NCBI RefSeq assembly: GCF_947242115.1
Contig: NC_074726.1
Span: 16,103,825 to 16,167,824 of the forward strand
Source of the DNA: Biomphalaria glabrata
Taxonomy: Eukaryota > Mollusca > Gastropoda > Planorbidae
DNA length: 64,000 nucleotides
Direction: 5' to 3'
In this document: positions 36,234 to 47,394 of the stretch, piece after piece
Layout of the letters: each line of letters starts with the position of its first letter
Numbering within the stretch: the stretch's first letter is position 1
Notes under the pieces: generated by a model
Databases searched by the model: none
Seen by the model: only the letters and a program-made list of their open reading frames with translations
Told to the model about the DNA's origin: nothing
Position numbers and translations under genes: made by a program

Positions 36234-39200
36234 CTACAAAAGAAAACAAACATTTTTTTAAGACTTGATAAATGGAAGTTGTATTATATATATATATGCA
36301 TTATAAAAAACAACAACAATGTAATACATGTATGTGTACATATAATTTATATCAGAATATGCAAACATGAGCATATATACTTGAAAGTATCAGTCGAATA
36401 TTGTCTTTGAAAAGTGGATTACATTCAAGGCATGAATAACTTGGGCATAATTCAGAATGATTATCATTATGTCATTGACCTTATTAAGTTACTGTATGAC
36501 ATTGACATAAGTGTGCTAATGTGTGACCTATTAGCTCTTGGTTCTTTTTCCATAAATGTTTAATTTTAAAATATCAGTATGTTTATAATGTAATAGCAGT
36601 AATAAGAAAAAAGAAAGTATAAAAAAAAATACTTCAAAAACAGATTTTTATTAAGCGTAATTGTATCAACTAGTTTAGATCAGTCATGTATTTCAATTTG
36701 TAATAGATCTAGACTAAAAATAATAAATCTGTGCGACTAGAATATTTTTACCAATTATTTTTTGTTTAGAGCAATTTCATACTTTTAGTTTTCTCAATAT
36801 GCAATAACCCTAGCACTTGTCTGGACCAGTTGGGAAAGGGGTGGAGGAAGAAAAAAAAAAAGACCTTCCAGACCTTGTGGTCTATAGGGCAGATGATGTA
36901 AAAGTTATCTGATTCTGTGGCCTACGGTTAACGTGAGTATCATGTGGCCAGCACAATGACCAACTGCCTTTACTTTCCCCAACTAATGTCAGGTACCCAT
37001 TAGAGCTGGGTGGACTGGGGGAGAAAGAACGACCTGAATTCGAACTCGAAGGATCAAGCCTCCTCAAACCAGTACACTAACCACTATGCCAGTGAAGTGC
37101 TTATAAAAATAGAATATTTTATAGTTATGAATTGTTAGTTTCAAACTTAAAAGCAGCAATCTATTTCTCTCTGCAAAATATTAAGGGAACTTTACCTCCA
37201 CATTAGTCAAGTTAATTTTTTCCCTTGTTCAACACCAAACAAAGTAATTAATTACCAATAGTTAATTAACTAATTATTTTTTGTTTTTTTTTTAGTGATT
37301 CTTGTTTTGTCAAGTAAATGAAATAATTACACAAAATTTCAGCTTGATCCAAGATTGGGTGTGGGATAAATAATGTGTTTTTTACCAAACAGACAGAGTG
37401 AGTTTTGTAAAAAAATTTTTATATACTAACAATAAACTTTAGGAAGGAATAATTGGGCCACCTTTATCTTTTCCTAACTTTCTGGGGGCAGGGAAAAAGT
37501 TTGTACCTCATAGTCTTTGTAGACTAGTCTTTGTCAATATTTACAATCTATATATAACACTGGAGCACACTTTAGATGTAATCCTCTATTACTAACTCTC
37601 TTCTCTTGTAACTAAACAAAAGATGATTCTAAAATAAATGTCAAATCAACCTCTGGCCATGTTGACAAAAAGACATATAGCTCTAACTGAAAAAGAAGAA
37701 AAAATGGGAGGGGGGGGGGATCAGCATGAGGCAGGTAAAAAGAATGTGGGTGTGCATGCTGACATAAATGGGGACAACCAAATCTTGTTTACCTGTCCTC
37801 TTCAGCCTTTGGAATGGTCTCCTCAAATGGTACATTGTACATTGGATGGACCCAGCAATAGCTGTCACAGTACTGCTGAAAGTGTTTCTTGCTGTACTCC
37901 GCAGGCACCCAGCAGTGTATAGGGTCACCAACATATTGTTTAGCACCAATGCCTGCAACGTTGATCACATAGTACAATCAGAAAGTAATGCTACTAAAAG
38001 CTAGAAAGCTAATAATACAGAAAGAAAATAATAAGATGGATAATTTTTTTCAATCTATCCTACAAGAAATTACTCCATATTCCTACATTCAAACATCATT
38101 AGCAGTGATAAGTTCACCAAACCCAAATATATTTGTGAACAAATATACATATATAATATATAAAGCAGAAAGTAAGGCGTATGTATGTATAAATGTATGT
38201 ATGCATGCATGTATGTCCTGCATAGAAATCAAAACCATTAGACCAATCTTGACATAGACTAGATCTAAATTCAATGCACTAGATCAGTAATACCCTAAGG
38301 CCTGCGGGCCGCTGGTATTATCCGGCTAGTATATAAGTTCCCTTACTGGTCCATGAGATGGATTAAGATCTTTATTTTTGTGGCAAATAGTTAAAAGTTT
38401 GTTGTGTGGCCGGCAAAACTAACAACTTTCTATATTTCGCCAAGCTGCTGCCAAAGTCAAGTGCCCATTTAATGTTGGGTGAACCAACCTAAGAACTTTA
38501 CTTAATAACTGCTATATAATTCTTGCAATCTAAAGTAAAATCTAATCAACTTTATTTTTTCAATGACTTTCAGATAGTTGCTGAGCATTTGACTAGAGAC
38601 CACGTTATCCTAAAAGAATTTTGCTAAGATCTGCTCAAGAAGATGTTGCTTAACTATCTGGCCTGAGGTTCATATAAAAAAGGCTTTTATAATTTACTAG
38701 TCGACCGGCGGCGTAGCATACGCCGCTATTTTGAAGGGCCGGCCTTAGGCCAGTGATACCTATGCGACCGCAGTGGGGCCCACACTTTCATAGGACCCGC
38801 TCTAATTCAAGGTGTATACATTATTAAATTAAACCATATTACAACAAAACAGATTTCCCGCGCCCTCCTGTCGATTTACCAGGAGCTCCTGGAAATCTCC
38901 CAAAATCGCAAATTATACAAAAAAGTCCTTAAAATATATGGAAATATATACACAAAAATTGTCATTCAATATGGAAAGGCCAATCTTTTGCACTGCATTA
39001 TGCATCAGCCGTAATTGTGTAATCTGGTGAAAGAAGCTTTTCGCGCCTCAAACTAATGAAGAATTACTTGAGGTCAACAATTCTCGTATATAGATTGAAA
39101 CATTTGGTAATTTTTGCTATTGAGCGTGATCTTTGTTGGAAATAGATGTACTGTACAACATCGCTACATGCAAGGCTCGTAAAGTAATTCTGAACGTAGT

Positions 39201-41012
39201 AAAGAATGAATAAAATGCATAGACAAATTTATTTTCTAATACAAACTCTTAAATTTGACTTATTGTCCCAAACTTGGCCTCGCGAAATCCGTTTCAAATA
39301 GGGCCCCACAATGCTTAAGTCCGGCCCTGCTATTTAGTGTTTGTAAAATGTTCCTTCAGAGTTGACGATAGTTTACTTCCTAGTCCAAACCTCCCGCATG
39401 GGATGGGAGCGGGCAGGGTTTGACAGTCCAGCGCGCAGCCATCCCTAGTGAGCTGTGAAAACGTGTTTTCCCCCCTCTTGTTTTTTTTCGTGGGGTGACT
39501 ATCCGCAGAAATAAGAGAGTGATCTTCCCATTTAATTCTCGTCTGACCTGATTAGGGAAGAAGAGAAATATATATAATGATAGTGGACCGGCGGCGTAGC
39601 CTATGCCGCTATTTTGCAGGGCCGGCCTTAGGCCACTGCAACCTATGCGACCGCAGTGGGCCCCACACTTTCATAGGACCTGCGCTAGTTCTAGGTGTAT
39701 AAATGATTAAATAAAACTATTTTATAACTTATAACAAATTTCCCGTGGCCTCCTAATTTACCAGGAGCTCCTGGAAAACCTGAAATTGCAAAATATATGA
39801 AAAAGTCCTGGAAAACTTCAGAAATTATTAAAATCTTTTGAAAACATACAAATCTCCTGAAATATATAGACAAAAATTGTCATTTTGGGGTGTCATTCAT
39901 TATGGAAAACGCCAATCCTACGTGCGATTAAAAAAAACTGCTTTATGCAATACCCATGATCTATGTAGGAAACAGAATTCTTATGATATACTGTATGACT
40001 TCGCTACACACAAGGCTCGTAAAGTAATTCTGTACGTAATAAAGAGTGAATAAAATGCAAAGACGAATTTATTTTCTAATACAAACTCTAAATGTTCACT
40101 TTTTATTTGTATCCCTACCCAAACGTGGCCCTGCGAAATCAGTTTCGAAGAGGGCCCCAAAATGGTTAAGTCCGGCCCTGCTATTTAGTGACGGGTGAAT
40201 ACAGAGTAGATTACTTGTTCTCCTCTCCCCCTATTTTTTTTCGCCGCTTAAGTTACGTGGGGTAACTGTAGTCTGACTTAAAAAAAAAAAAGAGTGATCT
40301 TTCCATGACTTCTTGGTCACAATGGTTAAGTCGGGCCCTACTATTTAGTGACGGGTGAATACTACTTGTTTTCCACCCACTCTCTTTTTTTTCGCAGCTA
40401 AAGTAATGTGGGGGTAACTCTAGTCCAACTTGCAGAAATAAAAGAGTGATCTTTTCTTTATTTCTTGGTGTCAGGAATGGTTGAGCCATGAAGTGAATTA
40501 TATATATAGATAGTCAACCCACGGTGTAGCATAAGCCGGTTTTTTGCAGGGCCAGCCTTAGGGCACTGCAACCTATGCGACCGCAGTGGGCCCCGCACTA
40601 TCATAAGCTAATCCTAGGTATAAATTATTAAATTAAACCATTTTATAACTAACAGAAAGAGTGATATTTCCTTTACTTCTTATGTATATACATTGATACT
40701 CATGATCAAACAATTTAGTTTGTTCAAAAAAGATCACTATAAAAACTTTTCCAGCAAATACTTTTTGTACTTTTTATTGATCCTTTTCAAGTGAAAGATT
40801 GTAGGGATACAAAAAGACAAGATCAAAATGCACATCAAGGGATACAAAAAGACAAGATCAAAATGCACATCAATGACCTACCCAGAGCTAAAGCAAAGAG
40901 TAATCCTGTGGTAGCCCAGTGGTTTAACTGGTCCACAACATCATCATCATGAGCTTTGTTTCTCAAGGCAATATTGGCAAAACTGGACAGGAGTGAGGCA
41001 ATAATTGGTGCC
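35243..41012 (-). CDS. Innexin (gap-junction subunit), second paralogue
   Basis: This gene encodes another innexin/pannexin-family channel subunit. Recognised coding exons: 41012-40882, 37952-37793 and 36233-35243, joining in phases 1 and 2 with AG/GT junctions, giving 426 residues from the first codon of the upstream exon. That exon opens after CTCACCTAG with no ATG, so a short initiator exon lies farther upstream and was not found. Landmarks: HDDDVVDQLNH, TM1 (TTGLLFALALG), YVGDPIHCWVPAEY, YYRWVFILFLIQ with TM2, CFGKRSGTYLSGLY with TM3, FPRVGWCDYKVRQLQNLQ and LQCVLSINLFLEK with TM4, and a tail ending LPLKRLD. Loop 1 has three cysteines (HCW, QYCDSYCW) instead of the usual two. It is head-to-tail with the paralogue at 6436-19363. 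Its large third exon is intron-free where the paralogue is cut by five introns. Confidence 0.94.
36851..37096 (-). repeat. tRNA-derived SINE, near full length
   Basis: On the minus strand a tRNA-like head has a possible A box (TGGCATAGTGGTTAGTG) and B box (GAGTTCGAATTC). It is followed by CCACCCAGCTCTAATGGGTA, the body GTGCTGGCCACATGATAC, then CATCATCTGCCCTATAGACC and AAGGTCTGGAAGG with a T-rich end. It lies in the intron between innexin 2 exons 36233 and 37793. Confidence 0.88.
37205..37425 (+). repeat. Dispersed repeat with TTGATCCAAGAT core, copy 2
   Basis: Blocks: TTTTTTCCCTTGTTCAACAC, AATTAATTACCAATAG, GATTCTTGTTTTGTCAAGTA, ATTTCAGCTTGATCCAAGAT, GGGATAAATAATGTG, CAGACAGAGTGAGTT. They match 54955-55175 inverted and 9757-9935. 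Confidence 0.78.
37793..37952 (-). CDS. Innexin 2, middle exon (first extracellular loop)
   Basis: The acceptor GTTGCAG precedes GCATTGGT; donor GTAAAC follows GAGGACAG. It codes IGAKQYVGDPIHCWVPAEYS and the three-cysteine loop region, ending PKAEED. Confidence 0.94.
38734..39329 (+). mobile_element. hAT derivative with remnant transposase end, copy 1
   Basis: The element begins (C/A)AGGGCCGGCCTTAGGCC and ends AAGTCCGGCCCTG as an imperfect inverted pair. It is flanked by CTATTTTG (38726-38733) and CTATTTAG (39330-39337), an 8-bp target duplication with one mismatch. The interior keeps a piece of hAT transposase (39023-39145). It is an internally deleted, non-autonomous copy in the intron between the innexin 2 exons at 40882 and 37952. 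Confidence 0.85.
39023..39145 (+). pseudogene. Remnant hAT dimerisation (hATC) domain
   Basis: The frame SGERSFSRLKLMKNYL continues as RSTILVYRLKHLVIFAIERD, then a stop codon. This matches the conserved C-terminal dimerisation segment of hAT transposases (usually ERSFSxLKLIKxYLRS...RL..LA.LSIE). Everything upstream of it is gone. Confidence 0.85.
39617..40180 (+). mobile_element. hAT derivative, copy 2
   Basis: Same ends as copy 1 (CAGGGCCGGCCTTAGGCC and TTAAGTCCGGCCCTG) and the same flanks, CTATTTTG at 39609-39616 and CTATTTAG at 40181-40188. The hATC segment is lost. Shared insertion point and shared outer sequence (GACCGGCGGCGTAGC) show that a unit already carrying the element was duplicated. 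Confidence 0.85.
40505..40680 (+). repeat. Third partial copy of the hAT-bearing unit
   Basis: ACGGTGTAGCATAAGCCGG, then GCAGGGCCAGCCTTAGGGCA, then GCGACCGCAGTGGGCCCCGC repeat the start of the two units upstream and then stop. Right-end fragments (GTCGGGCCCTACTATTTAGT) at about 40320-40360 belong to the same series. Confidence 0.75.
40882..41012 (-). CDS. Innexin 2, N-terminal exon
   Basis: The acceptor CTCACCTAG opens a phase-1 exon coding APIIASLLSSFANIALRNKA, then HDDDVVDQLNHWATTGLLFA; donor GTAGGT follows CTGG. There is no ATG in frame, so translation must start in an upstream exon. The paralogue has the same phase-1 acceptor at 19363. Confidence 0.92.
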
Positions 41013-41589
41013 CTAGGTGAGAAAAACAAAGTAAATATAATGTATGGTATGCAAAAAGTGAACAAGGTTCAAAATGGAATAGCAAATATACAATTGAGAG
41101 TATAGCACAGTCTAAAAATACAAAAATCAAAAATACAAATCTAAAAAAAAATATTTTTTTTATATTAAACACTTCATGGAAATCCTTGGGGTATGGTAAA
41201 GTTTACATTTGCTTAAGCGACCAATGACTAACAAAGGTATAAACTGGCATGAACAACTGCCTTAACCTCTCTAATACTCAGCAGAACTAAATAGGAGGGA
41301 CATCCCAAGAATTTTTTTTTTTTAATTCCTGACCACACCAAGTCCCTAGATTTGACACTTTAAAACCCAATGTCATAAATACCTAACAAAAAAATTATTT
41401 TACAGTTCAATGTAAAAGAATGATGGCGCAAAAATATGGGAGTAGTAGAAGATATGAGAAAGCTTAATAAAAGAAACTGTGGGATTTATTATTGTTAAAT
41501 GGTTCTAAAATAATTAATATGGCTTTACCATACTTTGTAATAATTTCCTGGAAATTGGGAAAGTCATTATTGAAAAATAAAAATTTTGA

Positions 41590-42620
41590 TAAAGGAAAAT
41601 AGAAAAGAAGAATATGAACAGGCTGACTCTTGTGGCGATGGTGAGGTGAGAGCAAAGTGTGTTTGTCTTGTAAGAACATACATGGAAATTATATTTATGC
41701 TAGTAATTTTGAAAAAAAAACAAAAAAACAAGATTACAAAAATAGTAAGTGTGGAAACAAAAACTCACAATTGGCCCCTGAAGTGTGCACTCAGGCAGGT
41801 TTTAATATTTTTAGTATGAATATCAGAAACTATGAACTACAAATTAATGACTAAGAGGAAATTTGTCTTGTGTATATCACTCTCCACTTCTAGAAGATGA
41901 ACATTGCTTATAAATTGTTTTTTATTTATATTCGACTTATATACATGACATACTAAATGCATTATTTGTCTTTTAAAACAAAAAACATTTTATTTAAAAT
42001 GTAAATAGCTAATATAACATAAAACACTTAATTTAGTAATACAATATTTTTTATAACATTAAAAAAAAAAAGAAAAAAAACTGTTTGCATAAATGTTTTT
42101 AAAAATATATATACAAAAATAACTCCCTTATTAAAGAGGTTCTGTTCTACTAAGTGGTAAAGCGCTTGTATTCCGAACTGAGTCCCCAGTTCAAATCCTG
42201 GAATTCTTTTTTTCAGGCTCTGTAGTCCACCCAGCTCTAATGGATACCTGATGTTAATTGGTTGGAAAAGGTACACACAGTAGGTCATTGTGCTGGCCAC
42301 ATGACACCCTTGTTAACCATGGGCCACAGAAATAGATGAGTTTTACATTTGCCAATATAGATTGGAAGGTTTGAAAGATAAACTGTTCCCTGTTCTTTAT
42401 TATTATAGTCCTTCCCCCCCCCCCCCCCCCCAACCGGTGTTTTTGTGGATTTTTATGAAGAAAACAAAAAATGCTTGCATAGTTAACTTTAAAAATTACG
42501 GCTTCACTTACAGAATAGAAAAAAAAAGCTTTTGCCTCGAGAACTTTGTTAAGATCTAAAACATCAGGATATTTGATTTTCAATATCTCTTTTCTAGCTT
42601 TTATGATCAAAAGGGGACAA
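41590..42620 (+). repeat. Dispersed repeat of the GGGGAAAAGACGC family, diverged copy
   Basis: Blocks in the same order as 59190-59945: GGCCCCTGAAGTG, CAGGCAGGTTTTAATATTTT (this one inverted relative to the 59 kb copy), GTTTGCATAAATGTTTTTAA, GCTTGCATAGTTAACTTTAA, TTTGCCTCGAGAACTTTGTT, CAATATCTCTTTTCTAGC. A SINE (42129-42385) has inserted between two of the blocks. It is non-coding. Confidence 0.65.
42129..42385 (+). repeat. tRNA-derived SINE, near full length
   Basis: A head with ACTAAGTGGTAAAGCGCTTG and CCAGTTCAAATCCTGG (B box), then CCACCCAGCTCTAATGGATA, GTGCTGGCCACATGACACCC, TTGTTAACCATGGGCCACAG and GATTGGAAGGTTTGAAAG. It is inserted into the older repeat at 41590-42620. Confidence 0.87.
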
Positions 42621-42685
42621 ACTCAATCTTGGATGATTTATGAACTGAATGGTACTTTAGTTTATCTGTAGATTCTGCTCCAGAC

Positions 42686-43018
42686 AGGTCCCATATTGTT
42701 ATTGTAAGGGTCCCCATCTTGTTATTGTAAGGGTCCCATCTTGTTATTGTAAGGGTCCTATCTTGTTATTGTAAGGGTTCCATCTTGTTATTGTAAGGGT
42801 CCCATCTTGTTATTGTAAGGGTCCCCATCTTGTTATTGTAAGGGTCTCATCTTGTTATTCTAAGGGTCCCATCTTGTTATTGTAAGGGTCCCATCTTGTT
42901 ATTCTAAGGGTCCCCATCTTGTTATTGTAAGGGTCCCATCTTGTTATTCTAAGGGTCCCATCTTGTTATTGTAAGGGTCCCATCTTGTTATTGTAAGGGT
43001 CCCATCTTATTATTGTAA
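42686..43018 (+). repeat. 22-bp minisatellite, about 15 copies
   Basis: The unit CCATCTTGTTATTGTAAGGG plus TC is repeated about 15 times with 22-23 bp spacing and a G-to-C variant (TTATTCTAAG) in several units. It lies upstream of innexin 2, possibly in its first intron. Confidence 0.95.
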
Positions 43019-45049
43019 AGTATGTTTCACCAGATGATGGGCTCAATATATGAAAGTTTTCTAACTTTCCTAGAGGTGGTTAGCTACAAAGGACAAAAAG
43101 TATGGTTAAAATGGTGCACAACTAAACTACAGATAACTGTCAGAGATATATTCCATGTGCTGGTCATTCTCTGAACCTGTTAGTGCAGCAATTGACTGCA
43201 TTAAACTATTTTTTTAGAATTAAGAAATATAAAATTTCTTTTAAAGATTTATTATATCATATTTATATCACTATCTTCTATATAATACTGGTACTTCTTA
43301 ACTGTATATATGTTAAACCCTCTAAATATTAGAAAAATCATACTTATTACTGACATATATATGATATCTAAACATATAAAGGACCCTCTATCTTAAATAG
43401 CCAAAATGGCATTTTCATGTCAAAATTTGGTTCTGGCTATATCATATGTACATGTACATGTGTATTTTCTCAAGGCCATAAGTAATTTTCACACACACAC
43501 ACACAAACTACATCCATCTTAATTAATTAACAAAACTTTATATAAAAAATGTTATAAAAGACACAAAAAAGTTTGATTACTTCGGTTATATCACACTTTG
43601 ATCCCTATATATACTTGATAAATATATGACACTTTAAATCTTGTTTTAAAATGGTGCCTACTTATGAATACAAAAAGTTTTGATATTTAATTAAAACACA
43701 AAAGGATTTGCTTTCAGACGACCAAAAGTGAGTTTTGTGATTTATACAGGTGAAGATGAAATCATATTTTTAACCTTTAGATCAAAATATGACAAACAGA
43801 GTCACACACTCATAAATCAATAGTGGGTTTATTCATTTAATAAGTACTCACATGTTTGTATAAAGTTATATTATCCTCTTTCCTCTAAGCTTAAATTTAA
43901 TATTTTATCTGAAACAACAAATAACAAATAAATAAAGCAAAAAAATAAATTCTTAACAATTACAAATAATAGGGCCATTTAGAGATTAGAGAAAGACAGT
44001 GGCACAAGAGCTTTGCTACCTCGTTTTTTCTAATCCACTTTTTTTTTGTATAGATTTTAACAATATATAATTTGCAGTTTTAAAGTATTATAAAAAAATT
44101 TAAACTAAGACATAAAAATGAAATAAAATAACAAGTATAACACCTGATCAAGGTAACCAACAACTACATTAGAGGATAACGCCTTACAAAGGGGAACATT
44201 GCTTACAAATTATTTAATGAAACATATCAGTTAACAAAGACCATCATATAAATAAACAACTATGTTAACTCTTTCTCTCCTAAGTGATGATAACATTATT
44301 GAGCTACCCCATTCTCTAAGTCGAATGAACAATATTACAGTCGAGGCTTAAAAGAGTAACATTTTTCATTTTTTCATCTCAAAATATTTTTAACTGGTTA
44401 AAACTTGACCTTTAATAGTTTCCCTTTTTATCATTTTCAGTATGTTTTTACCCAAACGGATGTTTTTAAAAAGAGAAGGCTAAAAAAAGGCTAAATTTTC
44501 TTTAGATTAATTTTTTAGGTTATGGTTATGTGGGATAATAAGCTAACAACCACAGTTTTGTATGTTTTAGATATCTTAGTTTTTAAGTTTTGTGAAAATA
44601 TGAATATCTATCATAAAAATACATTTATTTTAATTTGAATCATAAAATATAACCTAGATCTAGTTCTATTGGGTTTGTAAGTTTTCATTTTAGAATTCTA
44701 TAATCCAAAATTAAATTAAATTTTGGTTTTATAAACATAAATTTGTTTTATATAACAAATGCATGTGTTCCCTTTTAATTCTACACCAAAAATAGCATTT
44801 TCTGATAAATAAAAAGTTATTAAAGTTTAATCATAAGAGCAGGGTAGTGAAAACAAATGAATAGTTTTGTAAAAGTGACTTCATAACAGTTCATAATTCA
44901 CACTAACATATTTATGGAAATCCATGCATATTGACCTATAAGGTGTTTGGATTGTATACACTGATATATAACTCATTCACTGTCCTGTGTTTTGAGATTT
45001 CTTACAGATGAAAAATTAAAAACAAATACTGAATTGATTATAATTTTTA
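43019..45049. other. AT-rich stretch, nothing recognised
   Basis: About 2 kb upstream of innexin 2 with no exon, RNA gene or transposon that I can support. A short CA microsatellite sits near 43490. Confidence 0.5.
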
Positions 45050-46180
45050 TTTAGATCTAGATTCTAGATCTAATTATTCTAATTAACCTATAATAAGACT
45101 TATTAGATTTACAAATTTTAATATTATCATTAACTGATTAAGTCAATGATTAGAGAATACTAGACATTACTGTTCATTACAAATACAATTATAAATCATA
45201 ATTATGAATTAGTCATAATTAGATCATCAATATAAATATTATTATATATTCTAGATTATATCTATTTAAATATTTAGAATAATAGATCTAGAATCTAGTA
45301 ATAGTTACTAATAGATAGACTATATAATAATAAGTATATACTATATATAACTATATATATTATAATTATTATATAATAGGTCACTAGTAATGACTAGTTA
45401 GACTAGTCCTAGTAGTAGAGTAGTACGTAAACTACGTACTTATGACTTATGTACTACTACTAGTCTAGTAGTGTAGAACTAGTAGAGAGTAGTCAGTCTA
45501 AAGTAAAGTAAAGTCTAACTTAACTAACTAAGACTTAGTTAGACTACTAAGAGACTTAAGAGAGTCAGTACTGTCAGTAGACTAGCTAGAGCTTTTTATA
45601 ATATAAAATATTATATAGATCTATGTCTAGTACAGTCTAGTGATCTAGACTCTGTACTGAAGACCTAGATTTAGACCTATTATTATTATCTAGTCGACTC
45701 GACTATACATACAATTATGGGATGGGTTGTTTATCTCCTACGAGTCTAGATCTAGATCTAGTTCTAGTTCTAGTCTAGATAATCTTATTTTAGTTTATTT
45801 ATGTCAGACAAAAGTTCACTTCCTGTGTCTATAGCTCTTTTACTTTTAACTTTTAGTGAATTTATAATTATATAGATCTAATCTAAAGGTCTTGATCTAG
45901 AAATTCTAACTAGATCTATATAGATCTAGATTCTAGATTCTTGATCTAGATTATATAGATCTAGATGATTAGGTAACGATTATTCTACTAATAGAATAGA
46001 TTTCGGAAATGTTGAATAAGTCCTGGATTCTTGACTAGTTTTAGATCTATCTATATTATACAGCCTAAGTCTAGCTAGACGTTTTATACTTTAGACTTTG
46101 ACTAGAATTGACTAGATTAATTAATATTAATTTAATATATAGATCTAATATATTTATACAGAGAGAATATAGATAAGCAA
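45050..46180. repeat. CTAG-rich low-complexity domain
   Basis: Over about 1.1 kb the sequence is built from overlapping words such as AGATCTAGAT, GACTAGTC, TAGTACGTA and TTAGACTAG with no fixed period. Many are palindromic. No coding potential. Confidence 0.8.
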
Positions 46181-46207
46181 ATATTCACATCGGATATATA
46201 AAACAAT

Positions 46208-46310
46208 TTTTCACAAGTATTTCTTTTACCTGACAACACAAGAATCAATAATAATAATAAACAATTAGATCTAGTTGATTAACTATTGGTACCGGAAAAT
46301 AATTAATTTA
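46208..46310 (-). repeat. Dispersed repeat with TTGATCCAAGAT core, partial copy
   Basis: On the minus strand: TACCAATAGTTAATCAACTA and TTGATTCTTGTGTTGTCAGG match the left half of the family; the core itself is missing. Confidence 0.6.
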
Positions 46311-46349
46311 TACTAATTAGTGGTGTTATACTAGATAATAATAAGGCTA

Positions 46350-47190
46350 ATCTTCGAGTCCGAAGATTAGTGAGGAATGCAGTGTTTCCCGTGGCTGCGC
46401 AGTCCCAGCTGTGACCTACATATTTTGCCACATCCAGGACAAGCATAACCATTGTCCGCAGGTGGTCGATTTAGCTTTTCCCTTCGCCGTCTGCGCTTGT
46501 CATTGACAGAAGATTTTCTTTTGGTCTCAAATGTGTATCCCGCGGCCTTCGTGAGTGACCTCCAGCTGTCTCGTTCTAAGGCCGCATGCAACCAGGTGCT
46601 CTCCTCTATGTCAGCCAAGGAATGTTGATGCATAAGCTGGTCTTTGAAGCGTTTCCGTGGGGCGCCTCTGTTACGTCGACCACAAAAAAGACTGTCTTTG
46701 GCATACGTTCGTCTCCCATACGGGATACGTGCCCTACCCAGCGTAACTGTCGGACCAAAAGAAGTCCCTCTATACTATCCATACTGGCGTTCGCAAGGAC
46801 ATAGCTGTTTGTAGTGCGGTCTTGCCACCGTATGTCCATGATGGAGTGCAAGCATCTTTGGTGGAGCTCAAGAAGTCCCAGATGTTTCCTGTATAGTGTC
46901 CATGTCTCAGAGACATACAGAAGGGTTGAGAGAACCACCGCCTGGTAGACACTGATTTTTGTAGGCAGGCGGAGCGATCTGTTCCGCCAAACTCTCGCTT
47001 GAAGGCGTCCAAAAGCGCAAAGGGCCCTGGCCAGACGGTTATCAACTTCCCTTGAAAGTGAGGCGTCATTTGACACTATACTACCTAGATATGTAAAGTG
47101 GTCTACCACATTAAGGGGCTGTCCGTTTACGGTGGTTGCCAGAGCTAGCCAGGAAAACCAGTGACTTGGCAGAATTTAAGTCATTGGTTA
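46350..47190 (-). mobile_element. LINE 3' fragment, zinc-finger-tailed reverse transcriptase
   Basis: Minus-strand reading gives VDHFTYLGSIVSND, VYQAVVLSTLLYVSETWTLY, HQRCLHSIMDIRWQDRTTNS, VRQLRWVGHVSRMGDERMPK, then, in another frame, DIEESTWLHAALERDSWR and a finger CPGCGKICRSQLGLRSH. It is 5'-truncated near 47190 and has a frame change near 46600-46690, so it is dead. It ends in an ATT-rich tail at about 46335-46360. It is a different subfamily from the copy at 23325-25160 (low residue identity, same architecture). Confidence 0.9.
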
Positions 47191-47394
47191 ATATGCATGA
47201 CTGAATGCATGACGCGTAGGACGAAATCATCTTCTTTTTTGAACTAACGTCTGTATTATATAAAATAATATTAATATATATATATATATCATGGGCGTAG
47301 CCAAGGGGGGGGGGTTTGGGGGTTCAACCCCCCCCCCCCAAATGAAATCCCCCCCCCCCCAGATATAAAATCTAAAGCAAACTACAGTCACTTA

